Shown here in pieces: positions 34,198 through 41,993 of a DNA stretch of 64,000 bases. How positions within the stretch are numbered: position 1 is the stretch's first letter; each line of letters starts with the position of its first letter. Origin of the DNA: Tropicimonas sediminicola. Its GTDB lineage: Bacteria > Pseudomonadota > Alphaproteobacteria > Rhodobacterales > Rhodobacteraceae. The translations under genes and the position numbers were made by a program. The stretch covers positions 124,001-188,000 of the forward strand of contig NZ_FZOY01000005.1 in the NCBI RefSeq assembly GCF_900188335.1, read 5' to 3'. The notes under the pieces are model-generated. The model made no database searches and was not told where the DNA came from. It saw nothing but the letters and a program-made list of their open reading frames with translations.

Positions 34198-34977
34198 TCA
34201 TGGATCCTGTCGATGCTGCGCGCCCGTCGCGTGAAGGGCGTCGGCCTCGGCATTGGCGCCGCGCAGCATGAAGGCATGCTCGGAGGCGACGAAAAACATC
34301 GTGACGCCCATGTCGATCAGTGCGGGGGCGGCGCTGGAATTCGCGGCGAAGGTCATGAAGGCCTTGCCTGCGGTCTGCGCCACAGCGCCTGTTCTGCGCA
34401 TCGCGTCCAGCACCTTCGGGTCGGACATGTCGGTCTTGCCGTAGCAGACCGCGAGATCCGCGGGCCCTACGAACAGCCCGTCAATCCCGTCCACCGCGGC
34501 GATGTCGGCGGCGGCTTCGACCCCTGCCGGCTCCTCGATCTGGGCGATGACGATGGTCTCGTCGATGCTCTGTTGCAGCACGTCCTTCATGGGGCGGGTC
34601 GCGAAACCGGCCCATCGGGTCGATCCGGCAAAGCCGCGCCCGCCTTCTCCGAAGCGCGCGGCGCGGGCGATGTCGCGTGCCTTCTCGGCGCTGTCCACAT
34701 GCGGCGCCACGACGCCGATCGCGCCGCTGTCGAGCGCCTTCAGAATCTCGACCGGTGTGCCGGTGGGCAGGCGGACCAGTACCGGGAAATCCAGCGCTCG
34801 GGCGATCGCAAGGCAGGCGTCCATGCGCGCCCGGTCAAAAGGCGCGTGCTCGGTGTCGAGGCAGACGAAATCCAGCTTCGACCTAGCCAGGACCTCGATT
34901 ATCTCGTAGGCCGGGGTCTTGAGAAAGGTGCCGGCAAGTATCTCGCCAGAGGCCATTCGCTGTTTGAATGTGGTCAT
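34198..34977 (-). CDS. HpcH/HpaI-family class II aldolase (second copy)
   Basis: A 259-residue homologue of the protein at 12623-13405. His44 (DTEHAPF), Arg69 (LVRLP), Glu148 (QIEEP) and Asp174 (GPADLA) form the expected metal aldolase site. It should cleave a 4-hydroxy-2-keto acid into pyruvate or a relative and an aldehyde. It lies 30 bases downstream of the LacI-family gene on the same strand, so both are probably cotranscribed and belong with the divergent DctPQM-lactonase operon. It ends near the convergent gntR gene. Confidence 0.88.
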   Translation of the reverse strand: MTTFKQRMASGEILAGTFLKTPAYEIIEVLARSKLDFVCLDTEHAPFDRARMDACLAIARALDFPVLVRLPTGTPVEILKALDSGAIGVVAPHVDSAEKARDIARAARFGEGGRGFAGSTRWAGFATRPMKDVLQQSIDETIVIAQIEEPAGVEAAADIAAVDGIDGLFVGPADLAVCYGKTDMSDPKVLDAMRRTGAVAQTAGKAFMTFAANSSAAPALIDMGVTMFFVASEHAFMLRGANAEADALHATGAQHRQDP

Positions 34978-35007
34978 GTTGGTCTCTCGATGGGTGTCCG
35001 GAAAGGC

Positions 35008-36042
35008 TCAGGCAGAGCCGCGTTCGATCAGTCGGCAGGGGATCCAGATCTTCTCCTCGACCTTCTCGCCCTCGACGACCATGCGGGTGATCACTTCCGC
35101 TGCGCGCTTCGCCATGGCGTGCACGGGCAGTCGGATCGTGGTCAGCTGGTTGCTTTCCCATTCCGCCATCGGGATGTCGTCGAACCCCACCACTTTCATG
35201 TCTTCGGGAAAGCGAAGCCCGGAGGCGGCGCGCAGCCGGTCCATCAGCCCGATGGCGAACAGGTCGTTGGGGCAGAGGAAGCCGTCCGGCATGTCGCTGG
35301 CCTCGGACAGCAGGGTGTCCGCTACGCGGGCGCCGTCCTGGTAGGTGTAGCCTCCGTCGAAAACCTTGGCGGGGGCCTGGCCCATGCGTTCCAGCCCGGC
35401 CAGGTGGCCGGCCAGTCGGGCGGCGCTCGTCCAATGGCCGGGGGCGCCCTTGGCGACTGCAATTCGACTGCAACCGCGTTCAACCAACAGTCGGGCGGCG
35501 AGGTTGCCACCTTGAGTCAGGTCGGCGCAGACCGAGGCGGCCACCGCGTCGTCGTCGATCCGGTTCAGCAGCAGAACCTGAAGCCCTGCGGCCTGGAATT
35601 CCTGGACCAGCCCCGGCGAGATGTTCATCGAGGTCAGGATAACCACGCCGACCTGGTACTGCCGGAAGGTGGCGATCAGCTTCGCCAGGTCTTCGTCGGC
35701 CCCGAGCTGGCCCGAGATCGGTATAAAGTTGTTCTGTTGCAGCGACATGGAGATCGACTGGTGCAGGACCGCGTGAATCGGATTCTTTAGCTGCCCCATC
35801 AGGATGCCGACAATCTGCGACCGGCGCGAGGTCAGGGCCTGGGCCAGCGCGTTGGGTTGGTACCCCAGTTCCTGTGCCGCCTTCAGGATTCGCTCGCGCG
35901 TCTGCTCCTGCACGGTATGGCCGCGCGAAAACGCCCGCGACACGGTTGCCCGTGACACTCCGGCCCGTTGGGCGACGTCGTCTGCGGTGACTCTTCCCTC
36001 TGCCATCGGCGCTTCGCTTTTCTTTTGATTTATAAGGATCAT
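35008..36042 (-). CDS. LacI-family transcriptional regulator
   Basis: This 344-residue regulator has a canonical LacI helix-turn-helix (VTADDVAQRAGVSRATVSRAF, about 18-38), hinge, and a sugar-binding-protein-like sensor domain with LCPNDLFAIGLMD and VVGFDDIPMAEWE. The ATG at 36042 has AGGA about eight bases upstream; a second ATG 36 bases downstream is possible. It is divergent from the DctPQM operon, and two matching palindromes lie in the intergenic region. Confidence 0.92.
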   Translation of the reverse strand: MILINQKKSEAPMAEGRVTADDVAQRAGVSRATVSRAFSRGHTVQEQTRERILKAAQELGYQPNALAQALTSRRSQIVGILMGQLKNPIHAVLHQSISMSLQQNNFIPISGQLGADEDLAKLIATFRQYQVGVVILTSMNISPGLVQEFQAAGLQVLLLNRIDDDAVAASVCADLTQGGNLAARLLVERGCSRIAVAKGAPGHWTSAARLAGHLAGLERMGQAPAKVFDGGYTYQDGARVADTLLSEASDMPDGFLCPNDLFAIGLMDRLRAASGLRFPEDMKVVGFDDIPMAEWESNQLTTIRLPVHAMAKRAAEVITRMVVEGEKVEEKIWIPCRLIERGSA

Positions 36043-36074
36043 GACCGGTTCCTGTGTCCGTGTCCAGTCTTGTG

Positions 36075-36091
36075 AATGTACGCGCGTTCAT
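36075..36091. promoter_or_regulatory. LacI operator candidate A
   Basis: Read on the minus strand this site is ATGAACGCGCGTACATT, which matches site B (36153-36169) at 15 of 17 positions. It lies 33 bases before the lacI-family start, suitable for autoregulation. Confidence 0.6.
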
Positions 36092-36152
36092 AAATTTTGG
36101 CCATAAAATAATAGAGTCACTTGACGCATGCTTGTGCATTCGTGCATTCGTA

Positions 36153-36169
36153 ATGAACGCGCGATCATT
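36153..36169. promoter_or_regulatory. LacI operator candidate B
   Basis: ATGAACGCGCGATCATT is a near-perfect palindrome around a CGCGCG core, as expected for LacI-family operators. It lies 30 bases before the DctP start and downstream of a TTGACG -35-like box at 36121, where bound repressor would block transcription. An octamer TGCATTCG is repeated in tandem at 36135-36150. Confidence 0.6.
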
Positions 36170-36198
36170 AGGTCGGTCATTTTCTGGGAGGAAGACGC

Positions 36199-37203
36199 AT
36201 GACAACTCACTCGTACAAGGCTCTTGGCGCAGCGGCGGCCATGGCGATCCTGGCCTCTGGCGCGACTGCGCAGGAGATCTCCTGGGACCTGGCGCTTTAT
36301 GGAAGCCCTGCGTTCCGCGTGGCGGGCGAGAGTTTTGCGCAATATGTCAACGAGAACAGCGGTGGCAAGATGGAGATCACCGTCCACAACGGCACGCTCT
36401 CGCCCTCCCGCGAGGTCCTGGACAACGTGTCGATCGGTGCCTTCGAGCTGGGCTACGTGATCTCGAGCTATCATCCCGGCAAGAACCCGCTGCTGTCGGT
36501 TCTTGATCTGCCGTTCCTGCCGATCCCGACCATGGAAGACCGTCTGGAAGTCGCCGAGATGGTCTATCAGAACCCGCATGTGAAAAAGGAATTCGCCAAG
36601 TGGGGCGTCGTGCCGGTGATGACCGTGGTGCAACCGAACTACGAGGTCATGGGCAAGGGCGAGGCGCCGACCGGGTTGGACTCCTTCGACGGCATGCGCA
36701 TGAAGGCGACCAGCGGCATCGGCAACGCGCTGGCGGTGTACGGCGCGAGCCTCGTCAATGTCAGCGGACCGGAGCAGTACAACGCGCTGCAGACCGGGGT
36801 GATCGACGCGGTCGCGGCGACCCCGTCGGCGCACGGCGGCTACAAGCTCTATGAGCTGTCGGACTGGTACACGACCGGCATGGCGGCGGGCACGGCGCAT
36901 GTGACGCTGGTCGGCAACGAGATGGCCTACAACGCGCTGCCCGACGACATGAAGGCGCTGCTGGAGGAGGCCAAGGCCTATGCCAACGCCGAGACCATCA
37001 AGGCCCAGAATGGCGCGGCGGATCAGTACGTGCCGGAGCTTGAGAAGCACGGCCTGCAGCATGTCGAAGTGACGCAAGAGATGATCGACACACTGCGCAA
37101 GGAGGCCGCGCAGCCGGTGTGGGATGCCTATGTGGCGGACCTCGAAGGCAAAGGCATGCCCGGGCAGGAGATGCTCGACCTCGTGCTGAACGCCAGCAAG
37201 TGA
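36199..37203 (+). CDS. TRAP transporter solute-binding protein, DctP family
   Basis: A 334-residue periplasmic receptor with a Sec signal (1-24, ending GATAQE) and the DctP fold: the segments NGTLSPSREVLDNVSIGAFELGY (split by a conserved Gly-rich turn) and GMRMKATSGIGNAL around the conserved ligand-binding Arg, and YNALQTGVIDAVAATPSA. The ATG follows GGGAGGAAGACGC. It begins an operon with DctQ, DctM, a lactonase, OsmC and an AhpD-like protein, divergent from a LacI regulator. A lactonisable sugar acid or related keto acid is a reasonable but unproven substrate. Confidence 0.92.
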   Translation: MTTHSYKALGAAAAMAILASGATAQEISWDLALYGSPAFRVAGESFAQYVNENSGGKMEITVHNGTLSPSREVLDNVSIGAFELGYVISSYHPGKNPLLSVLDLPFLPIPTMEDRLEVAEMVYQNPHVKKEFAKWGVVPVMTVVQPNYEVMGKGEAPTGLDSFDGMRMKATSGIGNALAVYGASLVNVSGPEQYNALQTGVIDAVAATPSAHGGYKLYELSDWYTTGMAAGTAHVTLVGNEMAYNALPDDMKALLEEAKAYANAETIKAQNGAADQYVPELEKHGLQHVEVTQEMIDTLRKEAAQPVWDAYVADLEGKGMPGQEMLDLVLNASK

Positions 37204-37211
37204 TCCTCCAC

Positions 37212-37257
37212 CGGGCGGGTGCGCACCTCCCCCCCCCCTTTCAAAGCGCCCCGCCCG
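37212..37257 (+). promoter_or_regulatory. Intercistronic stem-loop after dctP with a 10-C tract in the loop
   Basis: CGGGCGGG (37212-37219) pairs perfectly with CCCGCCCG (37250-37257). The 30-base loop contains a homopolymer of ten C residues (37229-37238). The element fills the start of the 102-base gap between the receptor and DctQ genes. Confidence 0.5.
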
Positions 37258-37305
37258 ACCTGTTCCCCGACAAGCGCGCCCCATGGCGGGCGCGGCGGAG
37301 GTTTC

Positions 37306-37854
37306 ATGCTCGAGAAGCTGGACAAGGCCCTGATGCGGGTCGAGTACCTGACCGCGTGGCTCGGCGGCCTGACGATCTTCGTCATCATGCTGCTGGTCAC
37401 GACCGAGGTGCTGATGCGGCGCCTCTTCAACGCCCCGATCCAGGGGCAGATCGATTTCATCCAGATGGCGATGGTGACGTTCAGCGTGCTGTGCATCTCC
37501 TATTGCTACCGGCAGGCCGGGCATATCCGCATGGACATGCTGCAGAAGATGGCCCGGGGGCGAATGGGCTGGGCAACGCATCTGTTCGCCACGATCGTCG
37601 CCCTGTTCGTGGTGCTCGCGATCCTGCCCGGCACATGGGCGCACTTCATGCGTGCCTGGGAGCTGGGTGACACCACCATCGGTGTCGGCCTGCCCACATG
37701 GCCGTCCAAGCTGGCGGTCCCCGTCGGCCTGGGCATCCTTGCAGCGAGACTGATGCTCGAGCTCTGGGTCTTCGGTCGCCTGATCCTGAACGACAAGCTG
37801 AAACCCATCGGCGTGCCGGAGCCCCCGGACCCCCTCGAAGACATGGACGCGTAA
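37306..37854 (+). CDS. TRAP transporter small permease, DctQ family
   Basis: A 182-residue membrane protein with four predicted helices (about 17-38, 52-69, 91-112, 130-152) and the DctQ patterns EVLMRRLFNAPI and YRQAGHIRMDML. The ATG at 37306 is fixed by CGGAGG five bases upstream; an in-frame ATG at 37219 would lie in the hairpin region. The stop is 6 bases before the DctM start. Confidence 0.9.
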   Translation: MLEKLDKALMRVEYLTAWLGGLTIFVIMLLVTTEVLMRRLFNAPIQGQIDFIQMAMVTFSVLCISYCYRQAGHIRMDMLQKMARGRMGWATHLFATIVALFVVLAILPGTWAHFMRAWELGDTTIGVGLPTWPSKLAVPVGLGILAARLMLELWVFGRLILNDKLKPIGVPEPPDPLEDMDA

Positions 37855-37860
37855 GGACAC

Positions 37861-39174
37861 ATGATGGATCCCTCGACTATCGGCGCTTTGGGGTTTCTGG
37901 CCCTCGTCATCATGGTGATGACCGGCGTGCACATCGTCTTTGCCACCGCGATCACCGGCTTCCTCGGCATCGTCGCGCTCAAGGGCTGGGCCGTGGCGGT
38001 CAACATCGCGGGCATCATCCCGCATTCCGCGGGCTCGAACTACCTGTTCAGCGTCTTGCCCATGTTCATCCTGATCGGTTTCTTCGCCAGTTCCTCGGGC
38101 ATGGTGCAGGGGGCCTACCGCGCGGCCAAGGCCTGGATCGGCTGGATGCCCGGCGGGCTCGCGGTGTCGACCGTGCTGGCGGCGGGGGCCTTTGGTGCGG
38201 TCTCGGGGGCGAGCCAGGCAACGGCCGCGGTTTTTGCCCGCGTTGCCATCCCGGAACTTCTGAAGCTGAAGTACTCGCCGTCGATCTCGGCTGCCGCCGT
38301 CGCGGCGGCGGGAACGCTGGCCTCGCTCATTCCGCCCTCGGCCGCGCTGGTTGTCTATGGCGCCATCGTAGACGAGAGCATCGGCCGGCTTCTGTTGGCC
38401 GGTTTCATCCCGGGTGTCTTCTCGGCGCTGCTCTATGCCGGGTTCATCATGTTGCGCTTTGCCGCGAACCCGGACCTCGGCCAGCCGATCAGGGGGCTGG
38501 ACTGGGCCGAGCGCGGCAAGTCCCTTCTCGATGTCATGCCGATCATCCTTGTGATGCTGATGATCCTCGGCGGCATGTCCACCGGCTGGACCACACCGAC
38601 CGAGGCAGGGGCCACCGGTGCGGCGATCGTCTTTGTCTACGCCCTGTTTCGGCGCCGGCTCAGCTTTGCCGATCTGCAGAACTCGCTGGTCGAGACCGCC
38701 AAGCTGACGGTGATGATCTTCTCCACCTTCTGGGGCGTGTTCATCTTTGCGCGTTTCCTCGCCTTCACCCGGCTGCCCACCGAGATCGCGGAGTGGCTGG
38801 TCGCGCTGCCGTTCTCGCCGACGATGATCCTGATCGCGATCCTCGTGGGCTATGCCTTCCTGGGCATGTTCCTGAGTGCCTCGGGGATGATGCTGCTGAC
38901 CCTGCCGGTGATCTTTCCGGCGATCGTCGAGCTGGGGATCGACCCGATCCTCTTTGGCATCCTTGTGATCAAGATGGTCGAGATCGGGTTCATCACGCCC
39001 CCTGTCGGCCTCAACGTCTATGTAGTCGCCGGGGTCCGGCCCGACATTCCGATCGGAGGGATCTTCCGCGCGGTCTGGCCCTTCGTGCTGATCGACATCC
39101 TCACCGTGGCGCTGCTGATCATCTTCCCGTCCATCACCCTGTTCCTGCCCAACCTCGTACTCGGGGCGGGCTGA
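37861..39174 (+). CDS. TRAP transporter large permease, DctM family
   Basis: A 437-residue transport subunit with about twelve helices. Conserved DctM segments include GAFGAVSGASQATAAVFARV, SLIPPSAALVVYG and the C-terminal KMVEIGFITPPVGLNVYVV. AAGGA lies just before the tandem ATG codons at 37861 and 37864. It works with the DctP and DctQ proteins encoded upstream. Confidence 0.94.
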   Translation: MMDPSTIGALGFLALVIMVMTGVHIVFATAITGFLGIVALKGWAVAVNIAGIIPHSAGSNYLFSVLPMFILIGFFASSSGMVQGAYRAAKAWIGWMPGGLAVSTVLAAGAFGAVSGASQATAAVFARVAIPELLKLKYSPSISAAAVAAAGTLASLIPPSAALVVYGAIVDESIGRLLLAGFIPGVFSALLYAGFIMLRFAANPDLGQPIRGLDWAERGKSLLDVMPIILVMLMILGGMSTGWTTPTEAGATGAAIVFVYALFRRRLSFADLQNSLVETAKLTVMIFSTFWGVFIFARFLAFTRLPTEIAEWLVALPFSPTMILIAILVGYAFLGMFLSASGMMLLTLPVIFPAIVELGIDPILFGILVIKMVEIGFITPPVGLNVYVVAGVRPDIPIGGIFRAVWPFVLIDILTVALLIIFPSITLFLPNLVLGAG

Positions 39175-39189
39175 CCAATGGAGACGCCC

Positions 39190-40080
39190 ATGCCATTCGA
39201 CATCCGTTCCGACGCCTTCACCGCGGCCATCCCGGGCGAAAGCCGGCTCGAGGAGATCGGCGGGGGCTTCGGTTTCACCGAAGGTCCGATCTGGCACCCC
39301 GGGGAGCACTGGCTGGTCTTTTCCGACATCCAGGAAAGCCACCAGTACAAGTGGAGCGAGGCGGACGGGCTCAAGGTGTTCCGCACGCCATCCAACCAGG
39401 CCAACGGCAACTTCTTTGACCGTCAGGGCCGGGTGATCTCCTGCGAACATGCCTCGTCGCAACTGGTCCGGCACGAACACGGCGGCAAGCAGGTGGTGCC
39501 GTTGGCCACCCATTACCTGGGCAAGGAACTGAACAGCCCCAACGACGTGGTCTGCGACAGCAAGGGGCGGATCTGGTTCACCGATCCCAGCTTCGGCCGC
39601 ATTCGCGAAGACCTGGGCATCCTGCGCGACCAGGATCTGCCCTACCAGGGGGTGTTCCGGCTGGACCCGGACGGCACGCTGACGCTGGTGGTGGACGATT
39701 TCCAGCAGCCGAACGGGCTCTGCCTGTCGGCGGATGAAAGCCGCCTGTTCGTGAACGACAGCTGGGGCGGGCATATCCGCGTGATGGATGTGACCGAGGA
39801 CGGCGGGCTGACCAACAACCGCGTCTGGGCCGATGTCACCGGCGAGGGCGAGGGCGTGCCGGATGGCATGAAGACCACGACCGAAGGTCACATCCTGTGC
39901 AACGGTCCCGGCGGCGTGCACCTGTTCGACGCCGAAGCCAATTGCCTTGGCGTGATCCTGACGCCGCAGAAGTCGACGAACTTCTGCTTTGGCGGGAGGG
40001 ACTTCCGCACGCTGTTCATCACCGCCTCCACCTCTGTCTACCGCATCCAGACCGCGATGACCGGTCTGGCCATGTTCTGA
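39190..40080 (+). CDS. SMP-30/gluconolactonase-family lactonase
   Basis: A six-bladed beta-propeller lactonase of 296 residues. Metal-site motifs are visible: FTEGPIW (Glu ligand), NSPNDVVCD (Asn ligand) and FVNDSWGG (Asp ligand). It would open a sugar lactone formed by an upstream dehydrogenase, or close the pathway of the imported compound. I prefer the ATG at 39190, preceded by GGAGA, over the in-frame ATG at 39178, which sits 3 bases after the DctM stop and lacks its own ribosome site. Confidence 0.9.
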   Translation: MPFDIRSDAFTAAIPGESRLEEIGGGFGFTEGPIWHPGEHWLVFSDIQESHQYKWSEADGLKVFRTPSNQANGNFFDRQGRVISCEHASSQLVRHEHGGKQVVPLATHYLGKELNSPNDVVCDSKGRIWFTDPSFGRIREDLGILRDQDLPYQGVFRLDPDGTLTLVVDDFQQPNGLCLSADESRLFVNDSWGGHIRVMDVTEDGGLTNNRVWADVTGEGEGVPDGMKTTTEGHILCNGPGGVHLFDAEANCLGVILTPQKSTNFCFGGRDFRTLFITASTSVYRIQTAMTGLAMF

Positions 40081-40098
40081 AACCGGAAAGGACCCCAG

Positions 40099-40608
40099 AT
40101 GAGCGACGCCTACGAAATCCCGCCCAGCATCGAGAACACCAAGACGGCGACGCTGGTTCACCCCAAGGTCACCTCGCGTCTGCGCGACGGGTTCCTCGTT
40201 TCGGTCAGCAGCCGCAACAGCCGCTGGATCATCGACGAACCGGAACACAAGGGCGGTTCCGATCTCGGCCCCACGCCGCTGGAGTCGCTGCTTGGTTCGC
40301 TGGTCGGCTGTGAAAGCGTGGTGCTGAAACTGGTGGCGCAGGCCATCGGCTTCGAGTTCACCGACCTCACCATCGACTGCACCGGAACCGCCGACATGCG
40401 GGGCGCGCGCGGGGTGAAGGGCGTGCGTCCCTATTTCACTTCGGTCGATATGGTGATCGAGATCGAGACCGACGAGACCGCCCAGCGGCTGGAACTGCTG
40501 CGACGGAATGTCGAGCAGCGCTGCCCGGTGATGAACCTCTTTGAAAGCGCCGATGTGGATATGAATGTCACGTGGAAGGCCCGCAGCGTTCGACAGGGCG
40601 CGGCATGA
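40099..40608 (+). CDS. OsmC/Ohr-family protein
   Basis: The 169-residue protein has the OsmC fold and both active thiols: Cys71 in SLVGCES and Cys142 in EQRCPV. OsmC and Ohr reduce organic hydroperoxides through these cysteines. AAAGGA lies 9 bases before the ATG. The stop overlaps the next gene's start (ATGA). Finding it in a catabolic TRAP operon suggests removal of a reactive peroxide or thiol-reactive intermediate, or use of the fold in another reaction. Confidence 0.87.
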   Translation: MSDAYEIPPSIENTKTATLVHPKVTSRLRDGFLVSVSSRNSRWIIDEPEHKGGSDLGPTPLESLLGSLVGCESVVLKLVAQAIGFEFTDLTIDCTGTADMRGARGVKGVRPYFTSVDMVIEIETDETAQRLELLRRNVEQRCPVMNLFESADVDMNVTWKARSVRQGAA

Positions 40609-41219
40609 GCCGCATCCCGCCCGCCGATCCGGAAAGCTACACGGAGGAAACCCGCGCCTTTCTCCGGGCGCGGGAAGAGGTTCTGGGTTTCGTGCCGAAC
40701 TCCATGAAGGTCATGGCGCGGCGCCCCGCGGTCGGCGCCGCCTTTGTCCGGCTGTCCGACGCGGTGATCCAGGCGCCGGAGATGACGACCCCGGTGATCC
40801 TGCGCCGCATGGTGCAGCATATCGCCAGCTACGCCGCAGGCTGTCTCTACTGCCAGGCCCATACCGCGCGGATCGTCGACGACTTGAGCGAAGACGAACG
40901 GAAGATGGAGACGATCTGGGAGTTCGAGACCAGCGACCTGTTCTCCGAGGCGGAGCGCGTCGCGTTGCGCTTTGCCGTGTCGGCAGCGTCGGTCCCCAAC
41001 CTCGTGACCGATGAGTTGATGGAGGACATGCGCCAGCACTTCTCCGACGACGAGATCGTGGAGCTGCTGGCCTGCGTGTCGGTCATGGGATTCATGAACC
41101 GATGGAACGACAGCCTCGCCACCACCCTGGAACAGGCGCCCCGCGAAAGCGCCGAGCGGACCATCGGAAAGAAGGGCTGGACGGTGGGCCAGCATGGCTC
41201 CGTGGTCGACCAACCCTGA
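40605..41219 (+). CDS. AhpD-like/carboxymuconolactone decarboxylase-family protein
   Basis: A 204-residue all-helical protein with a CXXC motif at Cys80-Cys83 and His86 (GCLYCQAHTA), the redox centre of AhpD-like proteins. The second half keeps the pattern expected for the family (DEIVELLACVSVMGFMNRWNDS). The CXXC group could reduce the OsmC protein encoded next to it. The ATG at 40605 overlaps the OsmC stop. It is the last gene of the operon, followed by a stem-loop. Confidence 0.85.
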   Translation: MSRIPPADPESYTEETRAFLRAREEVLGFVPNSMKVMARRPAVGAAFVRLSDAVIQAPEMTTPVILRRMVQHIASYAAGCLYCQAHTARIVDDLSEDERKMETIWEFETSDLFSEAERVALRFAVSAASVPNLVTDELMEDMRQHFSDDEIVELLACVSVMGFMNRWNDSLATTLEQAPRESAERTIGKKGWTVGQHGSVVDQP

Positions 41220-41227
41220 CATACTGA

Positions 41228-41253
41228 GGCTGCCGCCCCGTGGGGCGGCGGCT
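41228..41253 (+). terminator. Stem-loop at the end of the TRAP-lactonase operon
   Basis: An 11-base-pair stem with wobble pairs (GGCTGCCGCCC against GGGCGGCGGCT) closes a CGTG loop, 9 bases past the last stop. The T tract is absent, so termination is inferred from strength and position. The remaining gap to 41380 holds no gene. Confidence 0.55.
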
Positions 41254-41380
41254 ATTGGGAAGCATGGTACCCAGTACGGAATCCAGGTTCGAGAGCAAGC
41301 ATCCACTGGTCTTTCGGGCACGGACTTTCGACGGTACCGACCCGAGACGTGGCAAAGGTGGTGCGTGTGGACTGGTGGAC

Positions 41381-41926
41381 CTAGTAGACCCCGATCTCGG
41401 CAAGCGACACATCCGCTGTGTGATCCCTTCCGAACGCCACAAGTCCGATCGAGCGGACCGTTTCCGGTGACGCCCGACGCGGCAGCAAGCGTCCCGAGGG
41501 TTTGAAGGCGGACCAGGGCAAGCGAACCTCGCTCCAGTTCGGCCCGGTCTCGAAGACTGCCTGATAATATTGCCAGGGAAGCCTCGTCGCGCGCGTTCTC
41601 AGGTGAATGAAGTAGCGCTCACCGTTGCCGCGAACCCTGAGAACCAGTCCGGTGCTGTCCGCCTCGAGGGTGTCGACCATCGTGCGGACCTGAATGAAAC
41701 CGCCTCGATTTGCTGTGCTGACGTCTCCTGTCAGCCGAATGAAGGTCTGCCCATTGTCGTTGCCGAGGCTGGACTGCCCTTGGGACACGCCGCCCATCAC
41801 GTTGTCGGCGACGTAGGTCCATGACAGCTCCGACGCCGCTTTCATCTGTTCAGCCCTGGCACCGTCACCCGGTCCGACAGACGCTCCAATTGCCAAGATG
41901 GTCGCGAGAATGGTTCCCCTGATCAT
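41381..41926 (-). CDS. CIA30-domain protein, probably exported
   Basis: A 181-residue protein with a signal peptide (about 1-25, ending GARAEQ) and a complex-I-intermediate-associated protein 30 (CIA30) domain: WTYVADNVMGGVSQG at the start, then a galactose-binding-like beta-sandwich with FIQVRTMV and LPWQYYQAVFE. Bacterial CIA30 proteins are uncharacterised and need not relate to complex I. I prefer the ATG at 41926 (GGTGAG just upstream); a GTG at 41935 is also in frame. It is divergent from the membrane protein-protease pair. Confidence 0.8.
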   Translation of the reverse strand: MIRGTILATILAIGASVGPGDGARAEQMKAASELSWTYVADNVMGGVSQGQSSLGNDNGQTFIRLTGDVSTANRGGFIQVRTMVDTLEADSTGLVLRVRGNGERYFIHLRTRATRLPWQYYQAVFETGPNWSEVRLPWSAFKPSGRLLPRRASPETVRSIGLVAFGRDHTADVSLAEIGVY

Positions 41927-41993
41927 GAAGCTCACCCGCCCTACATGTGCGATGCGATTCCTGTACCTATATTAAGGAAGTTTAACGCAGGTG

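Noticed and set aside
36088-40248. A 1386-codon open frame on the minus strand opposite the DctPQM operon
   Set aside because: All of it lies opposite genes with strong family motifs; the product is low-complexity and unlike any protein.
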